Below are positions 49,002-50,207 of a stretch of DNA of 50,207 nucleotides, one piece after another. Both the position numbers and the translations under genes were made by a program. Below the pieces are notes generated by a model. It was not told where the DNA came from and searched no databases. It worked only from the letters and a program-made list of their open reading frames with translations. Positions within the stretch are counted from its first letter, which is position 1. The number at the start of each line of letters is the position of its first letter. The stretch comes from Candidatus Omnitrophota bacterium (GTDB lineage Bacteria > Omnitrophota > Gorgyraeia > Aquiviventales > Aquiviventaceae): NCBI GenBank assembly GCA_023247215.1, contig JAHFGX010000005.1, forward strand, positions 1 to 50,207. The letters run 5' to 3'.

Positions 49002-49834
49002 CATTTGCACACGTTGTAGCAATACCCCACGATCCAATAACTAGCGCCGCCGACTAGGGCGGTGGGCGCGCACCCTCCATAACCAATGAGCGTCGAGACT
49101 GCAGGGCAGGATGGCGGAACACATGAACCGCTTGCTGCCAGACTGAAGATTATGTTGCTAGCTGCCCAACCGCACGACACCGTAAAAAACCCACCTCCTC
49201 CCGCCGCCGCATCCACGTAGGCCTTGGTGACGACATCCGAGTCGGCCACCGGCGGGGTGGCCACGTTGGTGATGCGGCGTTTGGCGGCATCCGTGTTGGT
49301 GAGGGTGACCACATCGTCCAGGCCGGTCGGGCCGGCGACTTTCAGGCGGTAGGCGCCCGGAGTGCTCGTGCCGATGCCGATGTTCCCGTCGGCCTGCACC
49401 ACGAGGGTCGTCTGCCGGCATTCCTGGGGATCAATCGTGCCATCCCCATCCTCGTTGTACCAGTCATAGCCGGCGGGGCAGGTGCCGCCCACCGGATTCG
49501 TCATCGCCCCGGTGATGGTCAGCGGGCCTGTGGGATCGCGCGTGCCCAGGCCCAGCTTGCCGGTTTCATCCAGGACGAAGGGGGTGGGATCATTCGGGGC
49601 ATCCTCCACCAGGAGGGCCAGACTCGTCGCATCGGTGGCTCGCACGACCTGGAGCCGCGCCTGGGGGGTCCCGGTCGTGCCGATGGCCACATCCCCGCTG
49701 GCCCGCAGCTCCTTGTAGACCCCGCGCGGCGAGGGATAAAACGTGGTAAGGGTGAGGTCTTCGGCCAGGGCGTAGACCAGGGTGCCGAGGAGCACGACGA
49801 GCACCAACCCTCCGTAGAGACGGGAACGTGTCAT
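49001..49834 (-). CDS. Secreted YPSP-module protein, second copy
   Basis: 277 residues from 'MTRSRLYGGLVLVVLLGTLVYALA', overlapping the previous gene's stop as ATGA; the track start at 50017 is inside that gene. After the signal peptide comes 'TLTTFYPSPRGVYKELR' and 'SGDVAIGTTGTPQARLQVV', nearly the same as at 17911-18741. A 'LGLGTRDPTGPLTI' and 'IGIGTSTPGAYRLKV' repeat pair follows, then 'LTNTDAAKRRITN' and 'VVTKAYVDAAAGGGG', a phage-tail-like element, and a Cys-rich end. Likely an exported surface/fibre protein; function unknown. Confidence 0.8.
   Translation of the reverse strand: MTRSRLYGGLVLVVLLGTLVYALAEDLTLTTFYPSPRGVYKELRASGDVAIGTTGTPQARLQVVRATDATSLALLVEDAPNDPTPFVLDETGKLGLGTRDPTGPLTITGAMTNPVGGTCPAGYDWYNEDGDGTIDPQECRQTTLVVQADGNIGIGTSTPGAYRLKVAGPTGLDDVVTLTNTDAAKRRITNVATPPVADSDVVTKAYVDAAAGGGGFFTVSCGWAASNIIFSLAASGSCVPPSCPAVSTLIGYGGCAPTALVGGASYWIVGYCYNVCK
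49281..49338. repeat. 58-base identity with 50150-50207
   Basis: The segment coding for the 'TNTDAAKR' region of the second YPSP gene is identical over 58 bases to the edge of the window at 50150-50207. Around it the match continues with scattered differences. This marks recent duplication or gene conversion between tandem paralogues. Confidence 0.8.
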
Positions 49835-50207
49835 TTGACGCACACGGCGCAGGCCTGGCCGGTATCCGCGACCGACTTGCTGGCACACCCGGAGTTGGGG
49901 ACGCTCACGTTGTTGCCCACGCACTGGAGTTCCGCTACGCCCGCCCCGCCGGCGCTTCCACAGTTGGAGAAGAAGGCATAGACAAATTTCAACGTGCCGG
50001 TGTAGGCCAGCGTCCATCCCGTTGGGCAGTCGGTGCCGGCCATATTCACGAAACTCCCGCCGCCACCCCCGGCCGCCGCATCCACATAGGCTTTGGTCAC
50101 CACGTCCGAGTCAACCAGCGGTGGGGTCGCGACGTTCGTGATCCGCCGCTTGGCGGCATCCGTGTTGGTGAGGGTGACCACATCGTCCAGGCCGGTCGGG
50201 CCGGCGA
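49831..50207 (-). CDS. C-terminal part of a tandem YPSP-type paralogue (partial)
   Basis: The frame is open to the right edge; the visible 125 residues contain 'AGPTGLDDVVTLTNTDAAKR' and 'VVTKAYVDAAAGGGG' as in the downstream gene, then a different Cys-containing C-terminus ('GTDCPTGWTLAYTGTLKFVYAF', 'NSGCASKSVADTGQACAVC'). The 3' end overlaps the next gene's ATG (ATGA). The signal peptide and YPSP module, if present, lie outside the window. Confidence 0.72.
   Translation of the reverse strand, partial: AGPTGLDDVVTLTNTDAAKRRITNVATPPLVDSDVVTKAYVDAAAGGGGGSFVNMAGTDCPTGWTLAYTGTLKFVYAFFSNCGSAGGAGVAELQCVGNNVSVPNSGCASKSVADTGQACAVCVK

Overview
The window is a GC-rich, gene-dense bacterial chromosome segment with no rRNA, tRNA, CRISPR array or recognisable transposase. 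Coding is compact: many neighbours overlap by 1-25 bases. The metabolism suggested is that of a free-living respiring bacterium: a complete proton-pumping complex I, futalosine-route menaquinone synthesis, nickel superoxide dismutase, FAD-dependent thymidylate synthase, a sirohaem sulfite/nitrite reductase and sirohaem decarboxylase. Three secreted proteins with a 'TLTT[YF]YPSPRGVYKELR' module recall surface proteins I associate with Omnitrophota-like candidate phyla. That placement is an impression from memory, not a proof; Nitrospirota or Methylomirabilota-like lineages are alternatives.

Layout. 1-6.7 kb: the end of cstA, then a leftward block of DUF4143 ATPase, MutY-like glycosylase, Nudix hydrolase, A-type Fe-S carrier, DUF2203 protein, NiSOD, its maturation protease, MscS, a HAD hydrolase and a 2Fe-2S protein. 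Much of this handles oxidative damage and iron-sulfur supply. 6.7-8.5 kb (rightward): an FNR-type flavoprotein and an MqnD-like enzyme. 8.5-24 kb (leftward): a long, tightly packed train. It runs from an M24 peptidase and a double-domain ThyX through a chlorite-dismutase-family protein, a dienelactone hydrolase, a flavin reductase and three small exported or unknown proteins to a UbiA-type prenyltransferase. It continues with UbiX, UbiD, MqnE, MqnA, MqnC, an unknown protein, BioB, an ACT protein and peptide deformylase. A toxin-antitoxin pair sits in the opposite orientation inside the menaquinone set. 24-25.2 kb: a PilX-like protein with repeats.

25.3-41.5 kb: complex I, split into two convergent operons, nuoJKLMN (rightward) and nuoABCD-(EF)-orf-GHI (leftward), with pilT and a DUF3332 lipoprotein between their ends. 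NuoE and NuoF are one polypeptide. Each half has a TAGACA-17-TA[TA][AG]AT promoter followed at the expected start site by the same 21-bp palindromic operator (TTTGTGA-N6-TCACAAA). A single redox- or cAMP/FNR-type regulator therefore probably controls both halves.

41.5-50.2 kb: an MsbA-like ABC exporter (rightward), then a leftward sulfur/sirohaem block: E1-rhodanese fusion, DsrE-like protein, sulfite/nitrite reductase, fused AhbA-AhbB decarboxylase and an aldo/keto reductase. Last come two tandem YPSP-module secreted proteins, the final one cut by the window edge. Several intergenic gaps in this part are filled by strongly self-complementary elements: two cloverleaf-like folds and one very long hairpin.

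The ORF track translates TTG and GTG as M, so several starts were moved to better-supported ATG codons; each entry says so.
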